Shown here piece by piece: positions 41,101 through 49,518 of a stretch of DNA of 64,000 bases. How positions within the stretch are numbered: position 1 is the first letter of the stretch; each line of letters starts with the position of its first letter. The stretch is taken from the NCBI GenBank assembly GCA_019828595.1, contig JAHQRK010000003.1, positions 3,966,799 through 4,030,798 of the forward strand. The letters are read 5' to 3'. The notes under the pieces are model-generated. The model made no database searches and was not told the origin of the DNA. It saw nothing but the letters and a program-made list of their open reading frames with translations. This DNA is from Aphanomyces cochlioides. Lineage: Eukaryota > Oomycota > Saprolegniomycetes > Saprolegniales > Verrucalvaceae. Both the position numbers and the translations under genes were made by a program.

Positions 41101-42320
41101 CTGGTACCTCGCTCGTTGACGTTGGCGTGAAAGTCGAATTGCTGATCCAGGTTGAACTGTCGGTACTCGCTGCGGGCAGTGTCAAGGGCTTGACGGGCGG
41201 TATTAACAATGGATGTCTCAACGAGTCCCATGTCGAATGCTCGGCGGGAAGTAAGCCACTTCATCTTGAGGCTGTTGAGTGTGTACTTCATCGAGTCAAT
41301 GTACTGGCGATGACTGACTTGGAGACGCTTCTTCATTCTCTTCAACCAGCCGTACCACTTTGCGCCAAAGTTTTGAGTGTCGTCTGCGCGCATCTCGTCC
41401 AAAAGTTGATTGGCTTCGGCCTTGATCGCTGCGACTACTTGAGGGTTCTTTAAGAGCTCACGGGGGAGGCGCCAGTAACTTCGGTCGGGAGCTCGCTGCT
41501 CGCAGGAGAGGACCACTTTGTGTTCCATGTGGTCGCCTGCAAAGCTGCTTGGGGAATAGCTTGAACGTGCGTACGTTTGAGCGACGATATCTTGGTCCAC
41601 AAACAGGTAGTCGAGGCGGTTGCTTCGACCAGGGCCGCTGTAAACGCGCTCGTTGGGGTGGTGCATCCTCCACGCATCGATAACACCAAGTGCTGAAAGC
41701 CAGGCAATGCATTCCGCCTTACCAGCGTTGTGGTCTTGGCGAGGTCGAGTCGCGTCCAGATGCTCCTCCAGGGGTAAGTTGAAATCGCCTCCGACAAAGT
41801 GAATGCTGTCGTCTTCAAAGTCGCGAGGCAGATCGTCGAAAAACGGTGCTCGAGAGTGAGCGATAACCGGGGCATAGACGTTGTGAAAGTACACAGGAAC
41901 GCCGTCCCACTGAGTTCGAACAACCATGTATCTTCCAGGTCGGTCATGGGTGGTCAAGTGTTGCAGGTCGAGGAATCCAGGCATGGATCCATGGAAATAC
42001 GATGCCACACCGCAGCGCCGATTGTTGAGTGAGTCGACGCGATCAGTGCGGAGATCGTTGGTGAAGAGCTTGTATTTGCCAACGCCTACTTCGTTGTTGA
42101 GGTGGAGTTGGAAGGTTTCGAGATGTTTGATGTTATTGATTTTGGTTTCTTGAAAGAAAACGGCTTGGGTCGGAATTTGGAGTCGCCGCGCCACAAGATG
42201 TCCGTTGTCTTTCAGCCCATTGAGGTTGGCAGTGGTCAGTTCGAGTATGGGGAACTTGGTGAAGAGACCGGCCGCGACCACCTTAGCCACGGAACGCGAC
42301 AGACGTTGCGTTCGCAACAT
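38166..42320 (-). CDS. LINE D2 ORF2: APE endonuclease / reverse transcriptase (1,384 aa)
   Basis: It has the ATG start at 42320 and all APE, RT and knuckle motifs described for D1. It differs from D1 by Phe to Leu just before the RT palm motif (LLDFSKAYD instead of FLDFSKAYD), which leaves the catalytic Asp in place. It overlaps ORF1 by 38 nt in the +1 frame. No inactivating change is seen. Confidence 0.93.
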   Translation of the reverse strand: MLRTQRLSRSVAKVVAAGLFTKFPILELTTANLNGLKDNGHLVARRLQIPTQAVFFQETKINNIKHLETFQLHLNNEVGVGKYKLFTNDLRTDRVDSLNNRRCGVASYFHGSMPGFLDLQHLTTHDRPGRYMVVRTQWDGVPVYFHNVYAPVIAHSRAPFFDDLPRDFEDDSIHFVGGDFNLPLEEHLDATRPRQDHNAGKAECIAWLSALGVIDAWRMHHPNERVYSGPGRSNRLDYLFVDQDIVAQTYARSSYSPSSFAGDHMEHKVVLSCEQRAPDRSYWRLPRELLKNPQVVAAIKAEANQLLDEMRADDTQNFGAKWYGWLKRMKKRLQVSHRQYIDSMKYTLNSLKMKWLTSRRAFDMGLVETSIVNTARQALDTARSEYRQFNLDQQFDFHANVNERGTSHFFRRPKGIKVPLSSVTINGVTSTDPSEVKAGFTSHWKNIMVTPRDQPPLNRARRRAIIRAITRRLTQEQRDALESPLTAEDLCGALKSMNPNKSPGSDGWPAAFFQVSPDVFAQILLKVFNYQLTHHGHLLLQQRRSAVALLFKAGDRGDPGNYRPITLMSVEVKILSRALAYRLAQVAPYLAHPSQAGFVPGRRLHDHVMLVQALQTFCTNEDHDYYATLLDFSKAYDMVDQGFLFDVLKEMNIGPTFVSWVQLLYNTPLVQIIFNDGLGPTIRPTRGVKQGCPLSCMLFVLYLEPLGEMLRGSPDFGIPLPNGDSLTSIYFADDTTLLSSSLQAAVEQMAIVEDFCSVSGARLNVAKCMTLALNNNLDIEDIDDGGLLNVLPSEKPVKYLGILFGHRLPRDFQVQQLNDKFLAAFQTWGSRARTLQGRKLIVSTMLLSLLWHVTAAVYVPPTMVAVWQRMVNKYILGRKTQITDHHRSTICRKWQFDQKLGLGIPHVASKLRTQRLLRLQLLMQPNSPNTFAPWKLLVKRQFSRVMNKLYRDTHPFDFLTYFPNHSSKWLFLWELHPLWHDIWHQWAATPMAKRTASPPSLEELLNLPVWLTSYPALQVGPAGATSNVVKTALCRRWCRHASQNGFHCLKDFLTRQGTWPTRAAFIDRLSSNNRAAQVTLQANGAMGFAAPERAGQVYSHLTKIFDQVLRTSGVRTGTALTDIDTTSHPFKALFKDQLLSFERWPKRLVSRLAHHAPSDGKPHPVATSSRVEQQDIATYVRLIRKTCRWPPPLHGDVWFRLLFNMLPVNSRLFYLQPQQPDVICCVYTNCDAPENQHHAFHTCSRVYPLWRFHATAWRCFGVNFDWTAITNIDRFQVNERGSQLQDILFVLWALLCASNLHYIWTTHNAAKFESKEPPPPEIWQEVSFIRWHASIRRWLRLQEVDSPQRVEAISAINTLHRQPVYRPLVAKYPTLLALQPSTPN

Positions 42321-45282
42321 CTCCCAGCATGAGTGTCTGAGTGTCGGGTTGGAACATCACTTGGTTGTCGAAGGTGGGGTCCAGGGAGCCAGCCTCATGG
42401 AATTCCAGGATCGTGGTCAAGACGTATCGCGACTTCTCGTCTTCGCCGGCATACAACGTTTCCATGATATTCCAAATCAAGAGGCCGAAGCTCGTGTCAA
42501 GCAATATGGCAGATAGCGATACGCCCGACAAACAGCGGGAGCCCAAATGAGAAGCCAGTGCAGTGACCGGGTACTTGGTAGAGGCCACGATCGCAGCATC
42601 ACTGTTGTAGTACGTTGGAGCATGAATGGCCAAGAGAACTTCTGCCACAGCCAACACTTCTTCCAGGTCGCCGCGGTGGAGGGAAATCTCGTCGCCGTCA
42701 ATGGTAGTATCGATGAAGTCGATGTTCTTGAATAGCTCGATGTTGCTGAAGATGGCTTGAACGTGCTCGCGGGTCATACGCACACCCCACGTCAATGAGT
42801 ACAGCTGGGAGAACGGTTTGTCTCCACCCCAAGTCGCTCGAAGCCACCGATGGAGGAGGCGTTGTCTCACAAAGTACTCAAAGCATGCACGGTCTTCATC
42901 AAAAAGTCGGTGCAGTTGCAAGCCAAATTCAATCGGGGAACGCTCGAGATGGCTACACAGCATGTCGACGCGGCCGTCGTTGATGAGTTGGGCAAGGTTG
43001 AACGAGCTGTTGGTCACTGCATCTTCGACTTGGGTTGAGAGATGCAATGGAACTTTGGCTGTCTTGGTGTCGAGGTCTTGTAGTTCGGCGAGAATTTCGT
43101 CAAGAGACATTTCTATGCGCTTGGGAACGCCATCTTGGATCTTGGTGCCGCCGACAAATTGACCGGACGTAGGGAGGTGGGGAGGGTCATCCGAGACGTC
43201 CAGCTTGGGTACAATCGTTGAGATCTTGTAATCGCCAAACTGAGCAACGTGTTCCTCGGGGTTGACACACACACGTTCGTCGAGGGCTTCAAACATGTTG
43301 GGCGAAATCCAAGAGCGGCCATGCTCGGGGGAATCCACTTGCTGTTGCGTCTTCTTGCGCTTGCCTCTCGACGCCTTGACGCCAGTCCACTGCGGAGGGT
43401 TGGCTTGCGCAGTTTTCCGACGTTTTGGCGCCTTGGGAGTCGAAGAAGGCGGGTTGGTTGGGCTGGGAGCTGGCTTGTTCAATCCATATTGGCGGGACGT
43501 TGCATCAAGGTCCAAACGAACCAAGTTCTTGTCACGAAAATACCACCCTTGACCGTACACGCGGAGACAACGGCCCTTGAAAAGAATTTCTTCGACGAGA
43601 CGGCCGTCGCGCTGTATGGTCGTTGGTACGGAGGTTCCTTCAAAGTAAAGGCGGTACCGAGAGCTCGCCATACCGCTTGAAGAGGAAACGTTGGGGTAGG
43701 AGCCCCACAGGAAGCGTGGCTCCAACTTGGTCATGACGTCGAAGATCAGGCGCTCTTCGTCTTGATCTTGAAGGCCTTGAGGGATGTCCATGAAAAATCC
43801 GCCGAGGACGTGCGGAACGTTCATCGTGAAGTGTTGGGACGAGCCATCTCGAGCGACTTGAATCTTAAACGCGATGCCTCGCAGCTTCGTCATCGCTTCG
43901 TGAGAGGCAACACCCCACTTGAGCATGCGGTTCGGGATGTCCTTCTCGCATCTCACAATGTCAGCAATCGCAGTGTCGAGGCCGAGGGCTTGGTTGTCGA
44001 AAAGGATCGATGCCATGGCAGCTGAAACATCGATGGTCTTCGTGTGTGCACCCGTGGGCATCTGCAACCAGCCGACGATGCCGCGCGCCGAGTGCTTCTG
44101 GATCGGGAGGGTGTCTTCAAACGTGAGGGTTCCAGCAGCACGCTTGCGAAGGAGGGGTTCGAGTTCCTCCATCGTGGGCTGGTAAGGAGCAACGTCCTTG
44201 GTCTTGATGGCCTTGGCAGACTGAGACCGCTGTTGCGCTTGGAAGGCCCATACGTCGTTGGGGGCCTGGCGGTTGTTGGGTTGGCCACGGCCAGGTGTCT
44301 GGGCTCCGCCAGATTGAGAAATGTTTTCCAAATGCGATCCGGGTGAAGCCTGAGACGATGGCTGGCGGACTGAGTGAGAGTCCGAGTCGTGCGTCAGACC
44401 AACACTCAAGCGTGCGTCAGAGGCTTGGTCTTGTCCGGACCCTGTCCCATGGTGGACAGAGTCACACGTTTGACCTTCACTCGCGTTGGACTTCGAGAAG
44501 CTTCCATGGGTGACTTGGTCTTGAGTATTCCCATGACCAACACTGGCCACAGGGTTGTTCGCGATTGTTCCAGATCTTGCCCGATGATTCTTCGAGAAGA
44601 GACCATCACTCATGGAGCGACTAGTCTCGATGGGATCTTGACCTGTCGCCAGAGTGGACTTGTCGCTCGGGGGATTCTTCGAGAAGGGACCTTCACTCAG
44701 GGATGGACTGTTCTCGAATCTTCCTTGACCTGTCGTCATGTTGACGTCGGTGCTTGAGCGAGTCTTCGAGAAGCCACTATCACTCGTCGAGAGAACATTC
44801 TCGAAAGGAACAGAACCCAACGGAGTCTTGCCAGGCAAGCCACCATCACTCACGATGGACGTGGTTGATGGAGATTCTTCGGGCAAGGTCGTTGACGTCA
44901 TGAGCACATCTTCCGAGGTTGGAACGCCGTCTTGCCAGGCTTCGTCGCAAGTGTCAGAGGTCGTTGGATCATTCGCGGGATCGCAAGCCTTCGTCGAGCG
45001 AGTCACAGGCAAGGGTTCAAAACGGCGCGGTTTCGAAGGGGTTGCACGTTGACGTGGAAACGGAACGCGCGTTGGAGTAGGGAGCGGATTCGTAGACGCG
45101 TCATGATGCGAAGCGTTGGAAGCATCGTCGACGTCCTCTTCCAACGACGACGCCATGTCGGTATCGCTTGGGGATGGGTCAGCAACGACGATGACGTCCA
45201 TATCGCTGGGGCTGGACGCCGAGGGAGAGAACGCGGAGGAGCAAGATGGGGCACGAGGGTTGGTCGAGCGGGTAGCAACCAT
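42283..45282 (-). CDS. LINE D2 ORF1 protein (999 aa)
   Basis: The ATG at 45282 (MVATRSTNP) matches the ORF1 start of LINE E (MATTRSSSR). An upstream TTG at 45324 is in frame but unlikely. Residues ~1-370 are Ser/Thr/Asp-rich, with degenerate repeats around FSK(N/T/S) boxes (DSGFSKT, EGPFSKN, DGLFSKN, HGSFSKS). A short conserved block follows (PTMEELEPLLRKRAAGTLTFEDTLPIQKHS). The central part has MDIPQGLQDQDEERL, YRLYFEGTSVP and CLRVYGQGWYFRDKN, then a basic linker. The C-terminal helical domain is shared with A and B. It is the presumed RNA-binding partner of ORF2. Confidence 0.87.
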   Translation of the reverse strand: MVATRSTNPRAPSCSSAFSPSASSPSDMDVIVVADPSPSDTDMASSLEEDVDDASNASHHDASTNPLPTPTRVPFPRQRATPSKPRRFEPLPVTRSTKACDPANDPTTSDTCDEAWQDGVPTSEDVLMTSTTLPEESPSTTSIVSDGGLPGKTPLGSVPFENVLSTSDSGFSKTRSSTDVNMTTGQGRFENSPSLSEGPFSKNPPSDKSTLATGQDPIETSRSMSDGLFSKNHRARSGTIANNPVASVGHGNTQDQVTHGSFSKSNASEGQTCDSVHHGTGSGQDQASDARLSVGLTHDSDSHSVRQPSSQASPGSHLENISQSGGAQTPGRGQPNNRQAPNDVWAFQAQQRSQSAKAIKTKDVAPYQPTMEELEPLLRKRAAGTLTFEDTLPIQKHSARGIVGWLQMPTGAHTKTIDVSAAMASILFDNQALGLDTAIADIVRCEKDIPNRMLKWGVASHEAMTKLRGIAFKIQVARDGSSQHFTMNVPHVLGGFFMDIPQGLQDQDEERLIFDVMTKLEPRFLWGSYPNVSSSSGMASSRYRLYFEGTSVPTTIQRDGRLVEEILFKGRCLRVYGQGWYFRDKNLVRLDLDATSRQYGLNKPAPSPTNPPSSTPKAPKRRKTAQANPPQWTGVKASRGKRKKTQQQVDSPEHGRSWISPNMFEALDERVCVNPEEHVAQFGDYKISTIVPKLDVSDDPPHLPTSGQFVGGTKIQDGVPKRIEMSLDEILAELQDLDTKTAKVPLHLSTQVEDAVTNSSFNLAQLINDGRVDMLCSHLERSPIEFGLQLHRLFDEDRACFEYFVRQRLLHRWLRATWGGDKPFSQLYSLTWGVRMTREHVQAIFSNIELFKNIDFIDTTIDGDEISLHRGDLEEVLAVAEVLLAIHAPTYYNSDAAIVASTKYPVTALASHLGSRCLSGVSLSAILLDTSFGLLIWNIMETLYAGEDEKSRYVLTTILEFHEAGSLDPTFDNQVMFQPDTQTLMLGDVANATSVAFRG

Positions 45283-45302
45283 ATTGTCAGATAGCGTAGA
45301 GT

Positions 45303-45337
45303 GGTACTGCGGGGTAGCTGGCAAATTGGAAACTATA
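45303..45337 (-). promoter_or_regulatory. Conserved 5' end shared by lineages D and E
   Basis: Sense AGTTTCCAATTTGCCAGCTA and the following CCCCGCAGTACCAC are shared by D2 and E (46999-47037), although the elements differ elsewhere. It is a candidate internal promoter or 5' RNA element. Confidence 0.4.
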
Positions 45338-45351
45338 TCCTCTATAGCTCA
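45338..45351 (+). repeat. tRNA-Asn 14-nt scar of LINE D3
   Basis: TCCTCTATAGCTCA lies between the 5' end of D2 and the 3' end of D3. Confidence 0.9.
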
Positions 45352-45901
45352 CTGCAATGGGGAGGTATATTAATAGACTTTCAATATCTACTAATACTAA
45401 TATTGCCTACTAACGGCTCATCCCACTTCCAAATGCTTCAGCAGATTTTCTACTTTGGGCTTTGGAGTACAGCGATTTTTGACTTGTTGAATAAATACTT
45501 GGGGCTTGTTAATTTGGGGCTGAAGGTTGGAGCGCGAGCAAAGTCGGGTACTTGGCTACCAGTGGGCGATAGACAGGTTGTCTATGCAAAGTATTGATTG
45601 CTGAAATTGCTTCCACTCGTTGAGGGCTGTCAACTTCTTGGAGGCGAAGCCATCTGCGGATCGATGCATGCCATCGGATGAAGCTGACTTCTTGCCAAAT
45701 TTCTGGCGGAGGCGGCTCCTTCGATTCGAACTTGGCGGCGTTGTGCGTTGTCCAAATATAGTGAAGGTTGGAAGCACACAGAAGAGCCCAGAGCACAAAC
45801 AGTATGTCTTGAAGCTGGCTACCGCGTTCGTTGACTTGAAAGCGGTCGATGTTGGTGATGGCAGTCCAATCGAAATTGACACCGAAGCATTGCCAAGCGG
45901 A
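45352..45901 (-). mobile_element. LINE fragment D3 (550 bp, 5'-truncated)
   Basis: It holds the 3' end and last ~131 codons of ORF2 (stop at 45509). It shares small variants with D4 (one extra base in the 3' UTR, SAPN instead of STPN at the ORF2 end), so D3 and D4 form a subfamily. It sits between D2 and the intact tRNA at 45902, so it arrived after D2. Confidence 0.9.
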
Positions 45902-45974
45902 TCCTCTATAGCTCAGTTGGTAGAGCGTACGGCTGTTAACCGTAAGGTCGCAGGTTCGAACCCTGCTGGAGGAG
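45902..45974 (+). tRNA. tRNA-Asn(GUU), left gene of unit U4
   Basis: It is a complete gene with two LINEs stacked upstream (D3 proximal, D2 distal). Confidence 0.97.
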
Positions 45975-46925
45975 TTCTTTTCTCTCTTTTGCATATCCCT
46001 TCCAACTTATCGACGTGATCGCAACAAACACATCCAACTCGCAATAGCTTTCACATCAAGTCTATAGAATGAGTAGCTTCTGACATCTTTGATTAAGACG
46101 CGAGGAAAGAATGGACACGTTTTATTCTGCTGTGCACCTTTTAATGATATCATTTGTCGTGTTTGTAAATATCTCAATACTGTAATTGAGACTATCTTCA
46201 CAACTATTTCAAGTCTGTGTCATTTCTGCTTTGTTGGCGCTGTCAGTCGACAAGCCAAGAAACGATTCACACAGATGCATAACAGCAATATCACACACAT
46301 ATGCGACAGAACTTTCTCCAGAATATGTTTGGCAGCAAGCTGCATAAAATGGTAGGAATGTTACGATTGTGGTCTTGAGATGCGGTATATGGATTGATTT
46401 CGATCGATGTTAACGTCGTGAAAATATGTCCATGTATACCACCGAAATTTGACACAGTCCACATTGGAGACGATCACATTCTATGCAAAGAACAAGGTAA
46501 TGGAGTGAGTACATCCATGTGCTGATATTTCAAACCAAGTCAATGGAATACTTGTCTCTAGGTCGCTCTTGACGACCGTGATCCGTTGTCTAAGATATCA
46601 GTTGACAAAGTCTAAAAGACACCATATGAGTGATCTCTCCTCAAGTCCAATACAAGCCAAGTTAGCGTGGCGCACATCTGTTGCTGTCAGAGAATCGCTC
46701 ATTGGAGTTTCTCTTATGTATTCTGCAATGACTTGCGCACTAGTTGATGAGCAGCAATTTTGAGGCCATTCCACATCATATTGGAGATAAAGGACTGGTA
46801 TTGGATTGGCGTGACATAGTCTTCTTATTTACGCATATGTTGACTCGAAGAAGACATGCCGAGAATCTACACGTCAGTATTTGTATTGGTGATCAGTTAT
46901 GGATATGCAAAAGAGAGAAAAAGAA
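45975..46925. repeat. Spacer U4 (951 bp), transposon-free
   Basis: It has the empty TA site. Small differences from U3 include a missing AT near 46523 and an extra A in the right trailer near 46920. No gene is seen. Confidence 0.9.
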
Positions 46926-46998
46926 CTCCTCCAGCAGGGTTCGAACCTGCGACCTTACGGTTAACAGCCGTACGCTCTACCAACTGAGCTATAGAGGA
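46926..46998 (-). tRNA. tRNA-Asn(GUU), right gene of unit U4
   Basis: It is a complete gene. Its 5' end touches the 5' end of LINE E, back to back. Confidence 0.97.
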
Positions 46999-47052
46999 TG
47001 AAGTTTCCAATTTGCCAGCTACCCCGCAGTACCACTGTCCAAAACTGACAAC

Positions 47053-49518
47053 ATGGCGACTACCCGCTCTTCCAGCCGTGCTCATGCACACAAGCCCTCA
47101 GCTTTTTCTGCCTCTCCCTTTCGCAATACCTCGGACGCTTCTAGTATCATGGAGGTGATTGTTGACGATGATGATGACGATGAACCTGACTCAATCATCG
47201 ACAAAACTCCGCCTGCTGCTCAACCGCCCATACGTCTTGCTACACTCGGTGGTCGCGTGCCATTACCAAGCGCTCGTACCAGCGACAAAACTGTCAACAA
47301 GGATAATGTTTCTCCGATGCCTGATGAAGACATAGAGGATATCTCCAACAACAACCAACCACATACCCCACCGATTACTCAAGCCACTGAGCTGGAGCCG
47401 CGCTCTGAAGACCAATCGATTCGCGACACCAATGTTGATGTGGAAATGGAGCCTGAAGCTCAAATCGATGCCTCGCCTCCTGCTACAACACGCTCCGTGC
47501 CAATACCACCCGAGTCGAACACCTCGACCAAAAAGCCAAACGAATGCGTGTGGGAATTCCAAGCCAAGCAGAGAGCTAAATCTGCCAAGGCTCAGCGGAA
47601 CAGTGACGTCGGCCATTATCGACCAACTATGGCCGAGCTGGCGTCCTTGTTGCAAAAACGCGCGACAGGATCTCTCACGTTTGACGACACTTTGCCCATC
47701 CAAAAACATTCCCCCAGAGATGTTGTTGGCTGGCTACAAATGTCCACTGGCCAATACACCAAATACATCGACATCTCCAAGGCAATGACATCTCTATTGT
47801 TTGACAACCAAGCGCTTGATTTGGACGATGCATTTGTCGATGTCATCAAGTGCGAGAAAGATGTCTCCAATCGTCTTCTCAAGTGGGGCATAGCCTCTGA
47901 AGATGCTCTTAAAAAGCTGCGTGGGGTATCTCTCAAGATCCAAGTGGCAAAGGATGGCAGCTCTCAGAGATTTGTCATGACTGAGCCCCATATACTTGAT
48001 GGATATTTCATCGATATCCCATCTGGTCTCCAAGGACAGGATGAAGAACGTCTCATGTTCAGCATCATGTCAAAGCTTGAGCCGCGCTTTTTGTGGGGCT
48101 CATACTCCACAGTTTCCTCGACGACTGGCTTGGCTAGCTCTCGTTATCGCTTGTATTTTGAAGGGACAGCTATACCCGAATCTATGCACAATGACGGTCG
48201 ATCAATTGAAGAATTCATTTTCAAGGGTCGGTGCCTCCGCGTGTTTGGTCAAGGATGGTTTTACCGTGACAAGAAGCTCGCGCGCCTTGACCTCGATGTA
48301 ATCGCCACCCAACATGGACTTCACGCAACCCCTCACCGCCCACGGGGAGACGCCGCTGTCTCGACATCCACTGCCAAACGGCAGAAAACGACCCGAGACA
48401 GCAACAAGGAATGGACTGAAGTTCAAACTACAGGCAAAAGAAAGAAAACCCCAATCTCCGCTGGCTCAATCCCAGCTCCTGATCGTCCTTGGATCTCCCC
48501 GAACATGTTTGCGGCTCTGGACGAACGCGCTAATGTTGAGCCCGAGGAACACGAAACGACAGTTGGCAACACCACTGTCAAAGTAATTGTTCCAAAGCTG
48601 ACACTCAAATCTGGTGACAAGGTGCACGTTGCCGCTGAAGAGTTCATTAGCGGGATCAAACCCCACGAGGGCTCAATCCAAAGGTTTGAGAAGTCTCTCG
48701 ATGCCATACTTGCCGAGCTCAACGACCTTGACACCAAGGCTCAAAACGCACCACAACATATCCCGGCCCAAGTTAAGGAAGCGTTAGCGCACGATTCCTT
48801 CAACTTATTGAAATTGATTACGGACGGGCGTGTTGACACGATCTGCATCCATCTAGAACGTGCGCCAATCGAATTTGGACTGCAACTGCACCAAATTTTT
48901 GTCTCCAATCGTGACAGCTTCGAATACTTTGTTCGTCTTCGACTGCTTAATCGTTGGCTAAGAGCGTCTGGTGGTGGCACAAAATCTTTTGGTCAGCTCT
49001 ACGAGGCAACATTCGGCACTCCAATCACTCACGACCACGTGATCTCGGTGTTCAGTGACCAGAAGATGGTCAACAACCTCCCACTCATCGAGGCAATCAT
49101 CACCGATGATGACATCGTCCTCAACAGAGTTGAAGTCGAAGAAGTGCTGGCCATTGCAGAAGTATTGATGGCAGTTCATGCTCCACTATATTTCAATAGC
49201 GATGCGGCAATTTTGGCCTCAACAAAAAGTCCAGTGACAGCGTTACCCTCTCGCCTTGGTAAACGCAGTCTATCCTCCGAAACGCTCATGTCACTCCTGA
49301 TGTACACCGACCTTGGCCTCCACATATGGAACAGAATGGAATTCATGTACACTGGCGACGGAGAATCGATGTGTCACATCATGACAAAAATCCTTCAACT
49401 ACACGAAAGCAACGATTTGGATATCACTCTCCACAATCAAGTCATGTTTCACCCAAGCGAACCTACTTTAATTCACGGCGACCTAGCGGATCTCACAACG
49501 ATCGCTTCCCGTGGCTAA
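47053..49518 (+). CDS. LINE E ORF1 protein (821 aa)
   Basis: The ATG is at 47053. It is related to D2 ORF1 but without the FSK repeat region. It has an acidic N-terminus (VDDDDDDEPD) and the block PTMAELASLLQKRATGSLTFDDTLPIQKHS. The central segment shows IDIPSGLQGQDEERL, YRLYFEGTAIP and CLRVFGQGWFYRDKK, followed by basic linkers (AKRQKTTRD, TGKRKKTP). The helical C-terminal domain has INDGRVD-like, RLLNRWLRA and VEEVLAIAEVLMAVHAP patterns. The frame is intact. The final codons overlap the ORF2 frame. Confidence 0.87.
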   Translation: MATTRSSSRAHAHKPSAFSASPFRNTSDASSIMEVIVDDDDDDEPDSIIDKTPPAAQPPIRLATLGGRVPLPSARTSDKTVNKDNVSPMPDEDIEDISNNNQPHTPPITQATELEPRSEDQSIRDTNVDVEMEPEAQIDASPPATTRSVPIPPESNTSTKKPNECVWEFQAKQRAKSAKAQRNSDVGHYRPTMAELASLLQKRATGSLTFDDTLPIQKHSPRDVVGWLQMSTGQYTKYIDISKAMTSLLFDNQALDLDDAFVDVIKCEKDVSNRLLKWGIASEDALKKLRGVSLKIQVAKDGSSQRFVMTEPHILDGYFIDIPSGLQGQDEERLMFSIMSKLEPRFLWGSYSTVSSTTGLASSRYRLYFEGTAIPESMHNDGRSIEEFIFKGRCLRVFGQGWFYRDKKLARLDLDVIATQHGLHATPHRPRGDAAVSTSTAKRQKTTRDSNKEWTEVQTTGKRKKTPISAGSIPAPDRPWISPNMFAALDERANVEPEEHETTVGNTTVKVIVPKLTLKSGDKVHVAAEEFISGIKPHEGSIQRFEKSLDAILAELNDLDTKAQNAPQHIPAQVKEALAHDSFNLLKLITDGRVDTICIHLERAPIEFGLQLHQIFVSNRDSFEYFVRLRLLNRWLRASGGGTKSFGQLYEATFGTPITHDHVISVFSDQKMVNNLPLIEAIITDDDIVLNRVEVEEVLAIAEVLMAVHAPLYFNSDAAILASTKSPVTALPSRLGKRSLSSETLMSLLMYTDLGLHIWNRMEFMYTGDGESMCHIMTKILQLHESNDLDITLHNQVMFHPSEPTLIHGDLADLTTIASRG

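Larger units (their letters stand above)
38010..45337 (-). mobile_element. LINE copy D2, full length (7.3 kb)
   Basis: It has a 55 bp 5' UTR, ORF1, ORF2 and a 156 bp 3' UTR. It is flanked by 14-nt scars on both sides because D3 was later inserted into the regenerated tRNA. Both frames are open, making it the best candidate for an active lineage D element here. Confidence 0.93.
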
